64,000 nt of DNA from NCBI RefSeq assembly GCF_004342165.1, contig NZ_SMAL01000001.1:237587-301586 (forward strand), read 5' to 3'. The number at the start of each line of letters is the position of its first letter. Position 1 is the first letter of the stretch. Both the position numbers and the translations under genes were made by a program. The notes beneath the pieces are model-generated. The model was given only the letters and a program-made list of their open reading frames with translations, was not told the origin of the DNA and ran no database searches. The stretch is from Natranaerovirga pectinivora (GTDB taxonomy: Bacteria; Bacillota; Clostridia; Lachnospirales; DSM-24629). Below, one piece after another: positions 26,642-36,166 of the stretch.

Positions 26642-27166
26642 GTGCTTATTAATGTAACTAAATTGCTTTTATCTGAAGGTTTTGTAAAAGAAGTTAATGA
26701 AAGTATTCCTATTGACAAGATTAAATGTCAAGGGATAACCTATTCTCTTAAGGATGAAGTTAAGACGGAAGTAAAACTCACTAATATTGGTAAAAAGGAA
26801 GTTGAAATAGCGGGTAAGTTAAATGCTGCTTTAATCATTCCTTGTAGCCGTTGTACGGAAGAAGTTATATATCATTTAGAAACAAACTTTCATCGTGTAG
26901 CTAGTTTTGGTGAAAAAAGAGTTGCTGTAGATGATGATGATGATGATGAAGCTAATAAGTATGTAGAAGGTCACAATATTGATTTATATCAATTGGTTTA
27001 TGAAGAGTTAATAATTAACTTTCCAATGAAAGTTTTATGTAAAAACGACTGCGAGGGCATATGTAATAGTTGTGGTTGCAATATAAATATTAACAAGTGT
27101 GATTGTGATAATTTAGATATAGACCCAAGAATGGCAGTGTTTAAAGATATCTTAAAAGATTATTGA
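26642..27166 (+). CDS. yceD: YceD/DUF177 family protein
   Basis: The 174-residue protein carries PCSRCTEEVIYHL, an acidic stretch (DDDDDDE), then FPMKVLCKNDCEGICNSCGCN with several cysteines likely binding zinc. This is the DUF177 family, linked in plants and bacteria to accumulation of large-subunit rRNA. The start is GTG 26642 with AAGGTG seven bases upstream. rpmF follows after 12 bases, the universal yceD-rpmF pairing. The precise role is not established by sequence. Confidence 0.9.
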   Translation: MLINVTKLLLSEGFVKEVNESIPIDKIKCQGITYSLKDEVKTEVKLTNIGKKEVEIAGKLNAALIIPCSRCTEEVIYHLETNFHRVASFGEKRVAVDDDDDDEANKYVEGHNIDLYQLVYEELIINFPMKVLCKNDCEGICNSCGCNININKCDCDNLDIDPRMAVFKDILKDY

Positions 27167-27178
27167 GGAGGTGTAGTT

Positions 27179-27361
27179 ATGTCAATATGTCCAAAAAGAA
27201 AAATATCAAAGGCGAGAAGAAATGCACGTAGAGCAAACTGGAAAATGAGTGCACCTAATTTAGTTAAATGTAGCAAATGTTCAGAACTAATGATGCCACA
27301 TAGAGTTTGTAAAAGCTGTGGAACATACAACAAAAAAGTAGTAGTAGAAGTAGCTCAATAA
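27179..27361 (+). CDS. rpmF: 50S ribosomal protein L32
   Basis: This 60-residue protein starts MSICPKRKISKARRNARRANW and has two CxxC pairs (CSKC and CKSC), the zinc-binding form of L32. GAGGAGGTGTAGTT is the ribosome site. A perfect palindromic terminator follows. plsX, usually next in Firmicutes, lies beyond an inserted convergent hydrogenase gene. Confidence 0.96.
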   Translation: MSICPKRKISKARRNARRANWKMSAPNLVKCSKCSELMMPHRVCKSCGTYNKKVVVEVAQ

Positions 27362-27370
27362 TTGAGTTAA

Positions 27371-27397
27371 AAAAGGACAGCCTAGGCTGTCCTTTTT
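27371..27397. terminator. Bidirectional terminator between rpmF and the hydrogenase gene
   Basis: AAAAGGACAGCC TAGG-centred palindrome (AAGGACAGCC / GGCTGTCCTT) with T runs on both strands can end rpmF transcription (+) and the convergent gene (-). Confidence 0.88.
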
Positions 27398-27426
27398 GTT
27401 GTAAAATTATGAGTGATTTTAGATGT

Positions 27427-28827
27427 CTAATCTCTAGAAAGCATTTTATTAATTTCTTTGTTTTCTACAATTTCATCAATAGAAGTAATGTCAAATTCTT
27501 TAAGAATCTTCATGACATTTAAATTATCGAATGGGGTTAAGATCAAAGAGTCCTCTCCAAATTCATTTACCATATCTCTAGCCTTTTCCATTTGAATATT
27601 TGTTCGAGGACCACCGACACATCCACCGGTACATCCCATGCCTTCAATAAAGTTACCCCCAATGTCTCTGTTATTGGTTAAATCATCAAGAACAGCTTTG
27701 CAACTTTTAACACCATCTGCCTTTTTAGATTTTAATTTAACAAGTCTTTCTGGTTCTAATCTATTTACAACAGATTTAACAGAAAAACTTACGCCACCTG
27801 TTCTAGCATAGATTCTTCCACCAAAAGAGGCTTGATCTTTATCGTCGCCAGGTAATTCTTTTAAATTAATATTTAAAGCTTTAAAGACTTCATCTAATTC
27901 TCTAAAATTAATAACATAATCAATAGCCCCTTTTAACTCAGGCTCTTGGATTTCTGATTTTTTCGCAATACAAGGTGCTATAAAAACCACTTTAGCATTG
28001 GGATACAATTTTTTTAAAAATCTTCCGGATGCAATCATTGGAGAAACAGAGGGAGACATATGATCATAAATATTTGGATAATTTTTTCTAGTTAAGTTAA
28101 ACCATACAGGACAACAACAACTGGTTAAAAAGAAATCCTTTTCACTATTAACCAAGTGGGTAAACTCATAAGCCTCTTTAATGGTTAAAATATCAGCAAA
28201 CAATGCCACTTCAATCAAATCTTTAAAGCCTAGAATCTTTAATGCTGTTCTTATTTGACCTAACGAAATATGATCACCAAATTGTCCAATAACAGCTGGA
28301 GCAACAGTTGCGTATACTGGTGTAGAATCATCTTTAAGTAAGTCAATAAGGGGCAAAAACTCTATTTTATCCGCCAGTGCACCAAAATCACAACTAGAAA
28401 CACAATTACCACAGCTTAAACATTTGTCATTTACTATGACAGGTCCTTTGTTTTTATTATATAGATGGGCATCGTATTTGCATTTAGAATCATCATTTTC
28501 TTCACATTTACTATGGTCGCAATATTCACAAGGTCCTTCAATTTTAGCAACAATTGGTTTTGTAATTTCTTTTGAATTTCTAACTAAGTTTAATTCATCA
28601 GTAAAATTAATATCCCCTTTTGGATCTAATCCCATAGCAAGTCTAATGTGATCTTTTATAAATGAGGTATCCTTGTCTGTAAAATGAAATTTTTTCTTAA
28701 TATCTTCTGTTAGCTCATTTAAGTCTTCAGCAGAATTTAATTTACCATTCCAGTATCGTAAAACAAGCTCGCCAAAAATGACCATTCTTTTTTCTTGAAA
28801 ATTTTTATAATAATCTATTGTTATCAC
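27427..28827 (-). CDS. [FeFe] hydrogenase-type protein with ferredoxin domain
   Basis: This 466-residue protein has an N-terminal helical region, a cysteine cluster (CEYCDHSKC...CKYD, near 104-120), a ferredoxin motif CLSCGNCVSSCDFGAL near 138, then the H-cluster motifs: L1 TSCCCPVW, L2 PCIAKKSE and L3 EGMGCTGGCVGGP. From memory, the extra Cys in L1 and the short architecture resemble group B [FeFe] hydrogenases rather than the group A bidirectional enzymes. There is no PAS or other sensor domain. It may evolve or take up H2 with ferredoxin, or act as a sensor; the maturases HydEFG are not in this window. It is convergent to rpmF. Confidence 0.85.
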   Translation of the reverse strand: MITIDYYKNFQEKRMVIFGELVLRYWNGKLNSAEDLNELTEDIKKKFHFTDKDTSFIKDHIRLAMGLDPKGDINFTDELNLVRNSKEITKPIVAKIEGPCEYCDHSKCEENDDSKCKYDAHLYNKNKGPVIVNDKCLSCGNCVSSCDFGALADKIEFLPLIDLLKDDSTPVYATVAPAVIGQFGDHISLGQIRTALKILGFKDLIEVALFADILTIKEAYEFTHLVNSEKDFFLTSCCCPVWFNLTRKNYPNIYDHMSPSVSPMIASGRFLKKLYPNAKVVFIAPCIAKKSEIQEPELKGAIDYVINFRELDEVFKALNINLKELPGDDKDQASFGGRIYARTGGVSFSVKSVVNRLEPERLVKLKSKKADGVKSCKAVLDDLTNNRDIGGNFIEGMGCTGGCVGGPRTNIQMEKARDMVNEFGEDSLILTPFDNLNVMKILKEFDITSIDEIVENKEINKMLSRD

Positions 28828-28937
28828 CTCTTACTTTCTTCTATACTAGGAAAACATTACTTTTCCTTCATATAAATATATCTTTTCCATAAATAAAGAA
28901 ATTTAGAAGTTAATGAAAGAATTAATTTTAGAACTAA

Positions 28938-29032
28938 TGAGGCTTATGCCTCTTACTTGAAAAGAGATATAAGCTTCGTTGAAAGGAAGATTTCCAAATC
29001 CTTGCAAGCAAGTTTGTAAATTATGCTTTCAA
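28938..29032. repeat. Dispersed two-hairpin element (TTGCAAGCAAG family)
   Basis: GAGGCTTATGCCTC and CTTACTTGAAAAGAGATATAAG form the first part. The second (28980-29031) begins TGAAAGG, contains TTTCCAAATCCTTGCAAGCA and ends GCTTTCA. It has the same orientation as the copy at 26445 and lies about 100 bases before plsX. Confidence 0.8.
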
Positions 29033-29132
29033 AAATGGTAAGTAATTCATCTTTTTATAACATAAATGTTGATTTATAAAATGATATCTAGTATATTAAA
29101 TATTAGAAAACCAGATAGGGGGACAGGTATTA

Positions 29133-30128
29133 ATGAAGGACTTAATTAATATAGCATTAGATGCTATGGGTGGTGATAATGCACCAGAAGCTATGGTACA
29201 AGGTGCTGTTGATGCATTGAACTATAGCGATGATATTAAACTGTTTCTAGTAGGTAAAGAACAAGAGATTGCCAAAGAATTAGAAAAATATACATATGAC
29301 AAAAATAGACTTGAAATCGTTAATGCTGATGAAGTTATTGAAACGGATGAAGCGCCTGTTGTTGCAATAAGAAAGAAAAAAGAATCATCAATGGTTAAAG
29401 GATTACAACTGGTTAAGGATAAAAAAGTTGAAGCTTTTGTTTCTTCAGGAAATACAGGTGCCTTACTTGCTGGAGGGACTTTTATAGTGGGACGAATAAA
29501 AGGAATTGATAGACCAGCCCTTGCACCTTTAATACCAACAAAGAAAGGTGTATCATTATTAATAGACTGTGGTGCCAATGTTGATGCAAAACCTGCTTAT
29601 TTGGTTCAATTTGCAAAAATGGGTTCTATCTATATGGAAAACATAATAGGTATAGAAAAACCAGTAGTTGGGCTAATTAATATTGGAGAAGAGGATTCTA
29701 AGGGAAATGAATTAACAAAAGAAACCTTTCCATTATTAAAAGAGGCACCAGTTAACTTTATGGGAAATATAGAAGCTAGAGAAATTCCTTCAGGAAAAGC
29801 AGATGTTCTTGTTTGTGATGCTTTTGTAGGAAATATACTTCTTAAATATACAGAAGGTCTAGGATTAACCTTTTTTGGTTTTGTGAAAGAAGCTATAATG
29901 AGTAATCTTCAAAGCAAGTTAGGTGGTATGCTTTTAAAAAAATCACTTAAAAAAATGGCCAAAAGATTTGATTATACAGAGTATGGTGGGGCACCATTAT
30001 TGGGATTAGACGGGTTAGTTGTAAAAGCACATGGAAGTGCAAATGCAAAAGTTGTTAAAAATACAATTATCCAGTGTATTAAATTCTCCAATATGAAAAT
30101 CAACGAAAAAATAAAAGAGAATATATAA
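29133..30128 (+). CDS. plsX: Phosphate acyltransferase PlsX
   Basis: PlsX makes acyl-phosphate from acyl-ACP for phospholipid synthesis; its partner PlsY is at 49296. The 331-residue protein begins with INIALDAMGGDNAPEAMV and contains SSGNTGALLAGG, DCGANVDAKP, LINIGEEDSKGNE and GNILLKYTEGLG. AGGGGGACAGG precedes ATG 29133. acpP follows after 40 bases. Confidence 0.96.
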   Translation: MKDLINIALDAMGGDNAPEAMVQGAVDALNYSDDIKLFLVGKEQEIAKELEKYTYDKNRLEIVNADEVIETDEAPVVAIRKKKESSMVKGLQLVKDKKVEAFVSSGNTGALLAGGTFIVGRIKGIDRPALAPLIPTKKGVSLLIDCGANVDAKPAYLVQFAKMGSIYMENIIGIEKPVVGLINIGEEDSKGNELTKETFPLLKEAPVNFMGNIEAREIPSGKADVLVCDAFVGNILLKYTEGLGLTFFGFVKEAIMSNLQSKLGGMLLKKSLKKMAKRFDYTEYGGAPLLGLDGLVVKAHGSANAKVVKNTIIQCIKFSNMKINEKIKENI

Positions 30129-30168
30129 AAAAAATAAAACAAATAAAATAATAAAGGGGTATGAAAAT

Positions 30169-30402
30169 ATGGAATTTGAAAAGTTACAAGTTATCATTAG
30201 TGAAGTACTAAACATTGACAAAGAGGAAGTGGCTCTTGATACCAAATTTGTTGATGATTTAGGTGCAGATTCTTTAGATGTATTTCAAATCATTATGGGT
30301 ATTGAAGAAGAATTTGATATTGAGATCGCCAATGAAAATGCTGAAAATATTGTAACGGTAGCAGATGCTGTAGAGCAAATAAAAAATGCATTAAATGCTT
30401 AA
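30169..30402 (+). CDS. acpP: Acyl carrier protein
   Basis: This acidic 77-residue protein carries the phosphopantetheine attachment motif GADSLD (Ser near residue 35) and the pattern FDIEIANENAENIVTVADAV. It carries acyl chains for fatty acid and lipid synthesis, fitting its place after plsX and before rnc. AAAGGGG precedes the start. A 12-bp hairpin follows the stop (30404-30430) without a T run, so read-through to rnc is likely. Confidence 0.97.
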   Translation: MEFEKLQVIISEVLNIDKEEVALDTKFVDDLGADSLDVFQIIMGIEEEFDIEIANENAENIVTVADAVEQIKNALNA

Positions 30403-30482
30403 AATAAGGGAGAAAATATTTCTCCCTTATCCTATGAAATAGGTTAAAATATAAAACAAAAAACGAAAGAAAAGGAGCATAT

Positions 30483-31175
30483 ATGGGACATAATAAATTA
30501 GATAAATTTGAAGAAAAAATAGGTTATACATTTATAAATAAATTCCTACTAAAGCAAGCATTGACGCATAGCTCTTATTCTAATGAAAAAAGAATGAGTA
30601 AGCTGGATAACAACGAAAGACTTGAGTTTTTAGGAGATGCAGTATTGGAATTAACCACAAGCCATTTTCTTTTTAAGAAATATAGCAAGTTAACGGAAGG
30701 CGAATTAACAAAATTAAGAGCCAGCATTGTTTGTGAACCAACTCTCTCTCAGTGCTCAAAAGATTTAGAATTAGGCAATTACCTTCTTCTTGGTAAGGGA
30801 GAAGAATTATCTGGTGGAAGAAATAGAAGTTCAGTACTTTCAGATGCCTTAGAGTCTATTATAGGTGCTATATATTTAGATGGTGGACTTATTAAAGCAG
30901 AAGAATTTGTTCGTAATTTTATACTTACGGATATAGACAATAAGAAATTGTTTTATGATAGTAAAACTGTATTACAAGAAATCATACAGCAATCAAGTCA
31001 AATTCCTGTAAAATATTATTTGATTGATGAAAATGGACCAGATCATAATAAGATTTTTGTTGTGGAAGTAAGATTTGAAAACAAAGTATTAGGGACAGGA
31101 AGAGGCAGAAGCAAAAAATTAGCAGAACAAGAAGCTGCCTATAATGCAATTAAAGAGTTGAAAAATAACCAGTAG
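30483..31175 (+). CDS. rnc: Ribonuclease III
   Basis: RNase III cleaves double-stranded RNA, including rRNA precursors. The 230 residues have the catalytic signature NNERLEFLGDAVLEL near 44-58, further metal ligands in SDALESIIGAIYLD, and a C-terminal double-strand RNA-binding domain (about 155-230, GRGRSKKLAEQEAAYNAI). AAAAGGAGC precedes ATG 30483. The order acpP-rnc-smc-ftsY is standard. Confidence 0.97.
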   Translation: MGHNKLDKFEEKIGYTFINKFLLKQALTHSSYSNEKRMSKLDNNERLEFLGDAVLELTTSHFLFKKYSKLTEGELTKLRASIVCEPTLSQCSKDLELGNYLLLGKGEELSGGRNRSSVLSDALESIIGAIYLDGGLIKAEEFVRNFILTDIDNKKLFYDSKTVLQEIIQQSSQIPVKYYLIDENGPDHNKIFVVEVRFENKVLGTGRGRSKKLAEQEAAYNAIKELKNNQ

Positions 31176-31202
31176 AGATTTAGGGGATTTCATAATTATA
31201 TT

Positions 31203-31290
31203 TAAGATGAAAGTAAAATTTAAAGCTAGGGGCTTAAAAGTTTTCTTTCAATGAAACTTGTGCCACAAACGGCCAAAACATATCTAATAC
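31203..31290. repeat. Degenerate remnant of the two-hairpin element
   Basis: GATGAAAGTAAAATTTAAAG, GGCTTAAAAGTTTTCTTTCA and ATGAAACTTGTGCC line up with the copy at 40417-40480 (ATGAAAGTGTAATCT..., ACTTTCATTGAAACCTTGTG), but the TTGC tip is lost. It lies in the rnc-smc gap. Confidence 0.45.
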
Positions 31291-31369
31291 TAGTCTTTCC
31301 AGATAAAATAGGAAAGTAATTATGAAATCTTCTCAATAATAAGTTACTGTAAAAAGTAGGTGCCAATAT

Positions 31370-34300
31370 ATGTATTTAAAGAACATTGAATTACAAGGAT
31401 TTAAATCTTTTGCTAATAAAATTCAACTTAATTTTAATCCAGGCATAACAGGCATTGTTGGGCCTAATGGTAGTGGAAAAAGTAATGTTGCTGACGCAGT
31501 ACGTTGGGTGTTAGGTGAACAGAGTGCAAAACAACTTAGAGGAGCAAAAATGGAAGATGTTATTTTTGCTGGAACTGAAAACAGAAAAAAATTAGGTTTT
31601 TGTCAAGTTTCTTTAACCATTGATAATACAGAAAAAAAACTACCAATTGACTATACAGAAGTTACGGTAGCAAGAAGGGTTTACCGTTCTGGAGAAAGTG
31701 AATACTCTATCAATGGTGGAAATTGTAGGTTAAAAGACGTTCATGAACTTTTCTTTGATACAGGTATAGGAAAAGAAGGCTATTCAATCATTGGACAAGG
31801 TCAAATAGATAAAATTTTAAGTAGTAAGCCAGAAGACAGACGTGATCTTTTTGATGAAGCTGCAGGAATCGTAAAATATAAAAAAAGAAAAGAATTAGCA
31901 GAAAAAAAACTACAAGAAGAAAAACAAAATCTTTTTCGGGTAAACGATATTTTATCAGAAATAGAAAATCAATTAGAACCGTTAGAAAACCAATCTAATG
32001 TTGCAAAAGAGTTTCTTTTATTAAAAGAGCAAATAAAAGTATTTGATATTAATATATTTATCTCTGAACTAGAAAGTTTAAAAAGACAACAAGTGGAAGT
32101 TAAGGAGTTAGAAGATAATGTAAAGAAGGAAATTGCAACCACTACTAATGAATTGGCTGGGACAAAAGAAAAACATGACACTTTAGAGCTAGACCTAGAA
32201 AATCTTAATATACGAATTGACAATGAAAAAGAAGCAATTACTAAAAATTACTTGCAAAAAGAAAAACTGGATAATCAAATTAATATTATTAAAGAACAAA
32301 TAACATCAATAAAAAATACAAACTTACATATAAACGAAAGAATTGAAGCCATTGAAGAAAAAATTAAAAGTCAATCATTAGAAAAAGAAACATTAGAGGA
32401 TAAACATAAGTTAATAGAAGAAAATGTAAAAAAAGAAAAAAGTGAATTAATCACACTAGAAGAAGAACTAAAAAGTATATCTGAAATTATTAATACTCAT
32501 AATACAACTATTGAAAGTCTTAAATCTGATATTATTGAATTTTTGAATGAGATTTCCAGCACAAATAATAAAATACAGCGTTATACAACAATGGATGAGA
32601 ATATATCTATTAGAAAGTCAGAGTTGAATCAAAAACATATAAAAATAAAAAGTGAAGAAGCAGAAATTAATGAAGAAAAGAATAATTTTTTAGAAGATCA
32701 TAAAATTCTTGTTGAAAAAATAAATGAAATATCTGCTAAGAAAGAACAGTTAGAAAAAAGTTTAAGAATTAGTCAAAGTAAAAAAGAAGAATATGCAAAT
32801 AAATGTACTCAAAAACAACAAAAACATAATCAACTCCATTCAAGATATGAAGCATTAAAGAATATTTCTGATCAATATGAAGGGTACAATTACAGCATTC
32901 GTAAAATTATGGAGCAAAAGGACAGAAATGAAGGTATAGTTGGTGTTGTTGCAGATATAATAAAGGTAGGAAAAGAATATGAAATCGCTATTGAGATTGC
33001 CTTAGGAGGAAGTATTCAGCACATAATTACTAAAGATGATAAAACAGCTAAAAATTTAGTTGAATTTCTTAAACAAAACAAATATGGTCGAGCTACTTTT
33101 TTACCTTTAACAACTGTTTCCAATAAGGGTAGTATTTATGATCAAAGGGTTTTTGAAGAGCAAGGTGTTATTAATCTAGCAAGCGGATTGATTAATTATG
33201 ATAGCAAATACAAAGACTTAGTAGAATTTTTACTAGGAAGGGTTATAGTTGTTGATCATATTGATAACGGTATACGAATTGCTAAGAAATATAACCAAAG
33301 TCTTAGGATTGTAACATTAAGTGGAGAAGTCTTAAATCCAGGGGGCTCTATAACAGGAGGTAGTTATAAAAACAATAACAATTTTCTAGGAAGACAACGT
33401 GAACTAGAAACCTTAGATAAAAATATAAAAGAACTAGAACAACAAATAATAGCAGATGAAATACAAAGGGAAGAATACGCTCAGAAAGAAATAGCGTTAA
33501 AAGACGAATATGAATTTATAAAAACATCCATACAAGAGTATATTATTAAGCAAAACACTTCTCAAATGAGAATAAAACAAATAGAAGAAAAAACACTAGA
33601 AATACAAGAAGATAAGTCGGATATATTAAAAGAGATAAAAGAATTAGAAAATCAACATCTAGATATTGAAAAGAATATTACTATCCTTAATGAAGAGTTA
33701 ATGCAGGTAAAAGAAAAACATAAGACTTCAGAAGAAAAAATCAACGAGATTAATCAAGGCATTGGTGAGACAAAAACATTATATGAGGCCAAAGTAGAAG
33801 AGATTACTAAATATAAAATTAAAATTTCTTCTTTAGAGCAAGAATTATCCTATACAGCTGAAAATCTTAAGAAACTAAACAAAGAGAATGCTTTGTTAGA
33901 TCAAGAATATAAAACTTTACAAGAGTCATTAGGCAACAATTATAAAGACATCAGTGAAAAGGAAAAAGAAATTTTTGTATTACAAGAACAAATCAATATA
34001 GATCTGAATAAAGGTGTTCTAAAAGAAGAACAATTACAAGAATTTATTAAAGAAAAAGAAAGATTAACAAATCGTTTAAAAGAGTATTTTAAAGAAAGAG
34101 AATCAATTTCTGAAAGAATTAACCTATTGGATAAAGAATTATTTAGAATAAATAATAAAGAAGAAAAACTAGAAGAACAGTCCGATCAGCTAATAAATTA
34201 TATGTGGAGCGAATATGAGATTACCTATAATGAAGCATTAGGTTATAAAAAAGATTTGGATATTACATTGCCTTCTATGAAAAAAGAGGTTCAAGGTTTA

Positions 34301-34927
34301 AAACAAAAAGTACGTTCTTTAGGAGATGTCAATGTAAATGCCATTGAAGATTATAAGAATTTAGTTGAAAGGCATACATTTCTTCAAACTCAAAGAGATG
34401 ATCTATTAGAAGCTGAACAAAAATTGATGGAAATTGTTATAGAACTTGATGAAGCAATGAGAGCTCAATTCCATGAGAAATTTAAAGAAATCAATGAACA
34501 ATTTAATAAAGTATTTGTGGAGTTGTTTGGTGGTGGAAAAGGCTTCTTAGAGCTTACTAGTGAAGAGGATATTTTAGAAGCAGGTATAAAAATCATTGCA
34601 CAACCACCAGGAAAAAAATTGCAAAACATGATGTTGCTATCAGGTGGAGAAAGAGCTTTTACTGCTATTGCCCTTTTATTTGCTATACAAAGTCTAAAAC
34701 CATCACCTTTTTGCGTATTAGATGAAATAGAAGCTGCTTTAGATGATGCCAATGTTAATAGATTTGCAGAGTATTTACATAAACTATCTAAAGACACTCA
34801 GTTTATTGTCATTACTCATAGAAAAGGTACAATGGAATCTGCGGATTCTCTTTATGGGATTACAATGCAAGAAAAAGGTATATCCACTCTTGTTTCAGTA
34901 AATCTAATAGAAAATGAAATCATTTAA
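31370..34927 (+). CDS. smc: Chromosome segregation protein SMC
   Basis: SMC forms the bacterial condensin ring with ScpAB. The 1185-residue protein has an N-terminal ATPase half (Walker A GPNGSGKSN near 30-38, RGAKMEDVIFAG), long coiled coils, a hinge at about 520-665 (GIVGVVADII ... GGSITGGS), a second coiled coil, and the C-terminal half with signature LSGGERAFTAIAL near 1090 and Walker B FCVLDEIEAALDD near 1115. Length is typical and the frame is intact. ftsY follows. Confidence 0.97.
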   Translation: MYLKNIELQGFKSFANKIQLNFNPGITGIVGPNGSGKSNVADAVRWVLGEQSAKQLRGAKMEDVIFAGTENRKKLGFCQVSLTIDNTEKKLPIDYTEVTVARRVYRSGESEYSINGGNCRLKDVHELFFDTGIGKEGYSIIGQGQIDKILSSKPEDRRDLFDEAAGIVKYKKRKELAEKKLQEEKQNLFRVNDILSEIENQLEPLENQSNVAKEFLLLKEQIKVFDINIFISELESLKRQQVEVKELEDNVKKEIATTTNELAGTKEKHDTLELDLENLNIRIDNEKEAITKNYLQKEKLDNQINIIKEQITSIKNTNLHINERIEAIEEKIKSQSLEKETLEDKHKLIEENVKKEKSELITLEEELKSISEIINTHNTTIESLKSDIIEFLNEISSTNNKIQRYTTMDENISIRKSELNQKHIKIKSEEAEINEEKNNFLEDHKILVEKINEISAKKEQLEKSLRISQSKKEEYANKCTQKQQKHNQLHSRYEALKNISDQYEGYNYSIRKIMEQKDRNEGIVGVVADIIKVGKEYEIAIEIALGGSIQHIITKDDKTAKNLVEFLKQNKYGRATFLPLTTVSNKGSIYDQRVFEEQGVINLASGLINYDSKYKDLVEFLLGRVIVVDHIDNGIRIAKKYNQSLRIVTLSGEVLNPGGSITGGSYKNNNNFLGRQRELETLDKNIKELEQQIIADEIQREEYAQKEIALKDEYEFIKTSIQEYIIKQNTSQMRIKQIEEKTLEIQEDKSDILKEIKELENQHLDIEKNITILNEELMQVKEKHKTSEEKINEINQGIGETKTLYEAKVEEITKYKIKISSLEQELSYTAENLKKLNKENALLDQEYKTLQESLGNNYKDISEKEKEIFVLQEQINIDLNKGVLKEEQLQEFIKEKERLTNRLKEYFKERESISERINLLDKELFRINNKEEKLEEQSDQLINYMWSEYEITYNEALGYKKDLDITLPSMKKEVQGLKQKVRSLGDVNVNAIEDYKNLVERHTFLQTQRDDLLEAEQKLMEIVIELDEAMRAQFHEKFKEINEQFNKVFVELFGGGKGFLELTSEEDILEAGIKIIAQPPGKKLQNMMLLSGGERAFTAIALLFAIQSLKPSPFCVLDEIEAALDDANVNRFAEYLHKLSKDTQFIVITHRKGTMESADSLYGITMQEKGISTLVSVNLIENEII

Positions 34928-34959
34928 AATACACATAAGAATAAGGAAAGGTGACAACT

Positions 34960-35901
34960 ATGGAAGAAAAAAAGAAAAAAGGTTTTTTTGGCAAGTTGGT
35001 TTCAGGACTTACTAAAACTAGAAATAATATTGTTGAAAGCATTGATAATTTAGTAAGTTCTTTTACTAAAATAGATGACGAATTTTATGAGGAACTAGAA
35101 GAAACATTAATAATGGCTGATTTAGGTGTTAATACAACGCTAAAAATCATTGAAAATCTTAAAGAAAAAGTAAAAGAACAAAAAGTGAAAGATGCTAAAG
35201 ATGTAAAAAAATTGTTAATGAACGAAATAAAAGAATTGCTTTCAGTAGAAGAAAGTGAATATGAATTTGAAAATAAAAAATCAGTATTGTTAATTATAGG
35301 TGTGAATGGTGTTGGAAAAACCACAACTATAGGAAAATTAGCGGCTCAATTTAAAGCAGAAAAGAAAAAAGTGATTTTAGCTGCAGCAGATACATTTAGA
35401 GCTGCGGCCATAGATCAATTAACAGAATGGGCCAATAGAGCCAATGTTGAAATAATCTCTCAACAAGAGAACTCAGATCCAGGTGCTGTTGTCTTTGATG
35501 CAGTAGCTGCTGCAAAAGCAAGAAAAGCAGATATCCTTATTTGTGATACAGCTGGACGACTTCACAATAAAAAGAATCTAATGGAAGAACTAAGAAAAAT
35601 CAATAAAATTATTGAAAGAGAATATGCTGATGCTCATAAAGAAACGCTTTTGGTTTTAGACAGCACAACAGGACAAAATGCATTACAACAAGCAAAACAA
35701 TTTAAAGAGATTGCCGACATAACAGGTATTGTTTTAACCAAATTAGATGGAACTGCAAAAGGTGGTATTGCTATAGCAATACAATCGGAGCTAAAAGTGC
35801 CAGTTAAATACATTGGTGTTGGAGAAGGCATAGATGATTTGCAAAAATTTGATCCAAAAGCTTTTGTTGACGCCCTCTTTGGGGAAGAAAAAGAAGAATA
35901 G
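34960..35901 (+). CDS. ftsY: Signal recognition particle receptor FtsY
   Basis: FtsY docks ribosome-SRP complexes at the membrane. The 313-residue protein has a lysine-rich N-terminus (MEEKKKKGFFGKL), the N domain, and the G domain with GVNGVGKTTTIGKLA near 114, DTFRAAAIDQL, DTAGRLHNKKNLM and TKLDGTAKGG. There is no membrane segment, as in other Firmicutes. ATG 34960 is preferred over GTG 34951, which lies in the ribosome site AAGGAAAGGTG. Its partner ffh lies just downstream. Confidence 0.95.
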   Translation: MEEKKKKGFFGKLVSGLTKTRNNIVESIDNLVSSFTKIDDEFYEELEETLIMADLGVNTTLKIIENLKEKVKEQKVKDAKDVKKLLMNEIKELLSVEESEYEFENKKSVLLIIGVNGVGKTTTIGKLAAQFKAEKKKVILAAADTFRAAAIDQLTEWANRANVEIISQQENSDPGAVVFDAVAAAKARKADILICDTAGRLHNKKNLMEELRKINKIIEREYADAHKETLLVLDSTTGQNALQQAKQFKEIADITGIVLTKLDGTAKGGIAIAIQSELKVPVKYIGVGEGIDDLQKFDPKAFVDALFGEEKEE

Positions 35902-35963
35902 GAACCAAGTGTCATTTATCAATAGATAAGTGGCACTTATATTAAAAATAGGGGGAGAATGAA

Positions 35964-36128
35964 GTGAAAGTAAAGATGATTTATTCATTAAGTTTTAGTG
36001 GACTAGAAAGGAAACTAAATGACTTTTTGGAACAAAACCAAAACAAAATTGAAGTGATAGATATTAAGTGGAAAACATTTATAGACCACTATGTTATGAT
36101 TGTTTATAAAACAAAAGAGACCATTTAA
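35964..36128 (+). CDS. Cse60-like small sporulation protein (54 aa)
   Basis: This short ORF starts GTG 35964 with GGGGGAG seven bases upstream and reads MKVKMIYSLSFSGLERKLND, then FLEQNQNKIEVIDIKW and YVMIVYKTKETI. The pattern (MKVK start, NxFLxxN, I-x-IDIK, MIVY end) matches the small Cse60/YunJ-like family from sporulating Firmicutes, as I remember it; function is unknown. It lies between ftsY and ylxM, before a new promoter. A hairpin (35907-35940) precedes it. Confidence 0.65.
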   Translation: MKVKMIYSLSFSGLERKLNDFLEQNQNKIEVIDIKWKTFIDHYVMIVYKTKETI

Positions 36129-36166
36129 TAAAGATATAAGGGTTGGAATGAATTTTATAAAAACAC

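Noticed and set aside
28128..28152. Frameshift or error in the hydrogenase L1 motif (TSCCCPVW)
   Set aside because: The frame is intact on both sides, and an extra Cys is compatible with a known subgroup of [FeFe] hydrogenases.
30404..30430. Rho-independent terminator after acpP
   Set aside because: The 12-bp hairpin has no following T run; it may slow or process the transcript but is not a convincing terminator.
31969..32223. Minus-strand ORF inside smc
   Set aside because: It is a reverse-frame shadow of the coiled-coil coding sequence, with no ribosome site.
35907..35940. Terminator after ftsY
   Set aside because: AAGTGTCA...TGGCACTT pairs imperfectly and lacks a T run, so I did not list it as a terminator.
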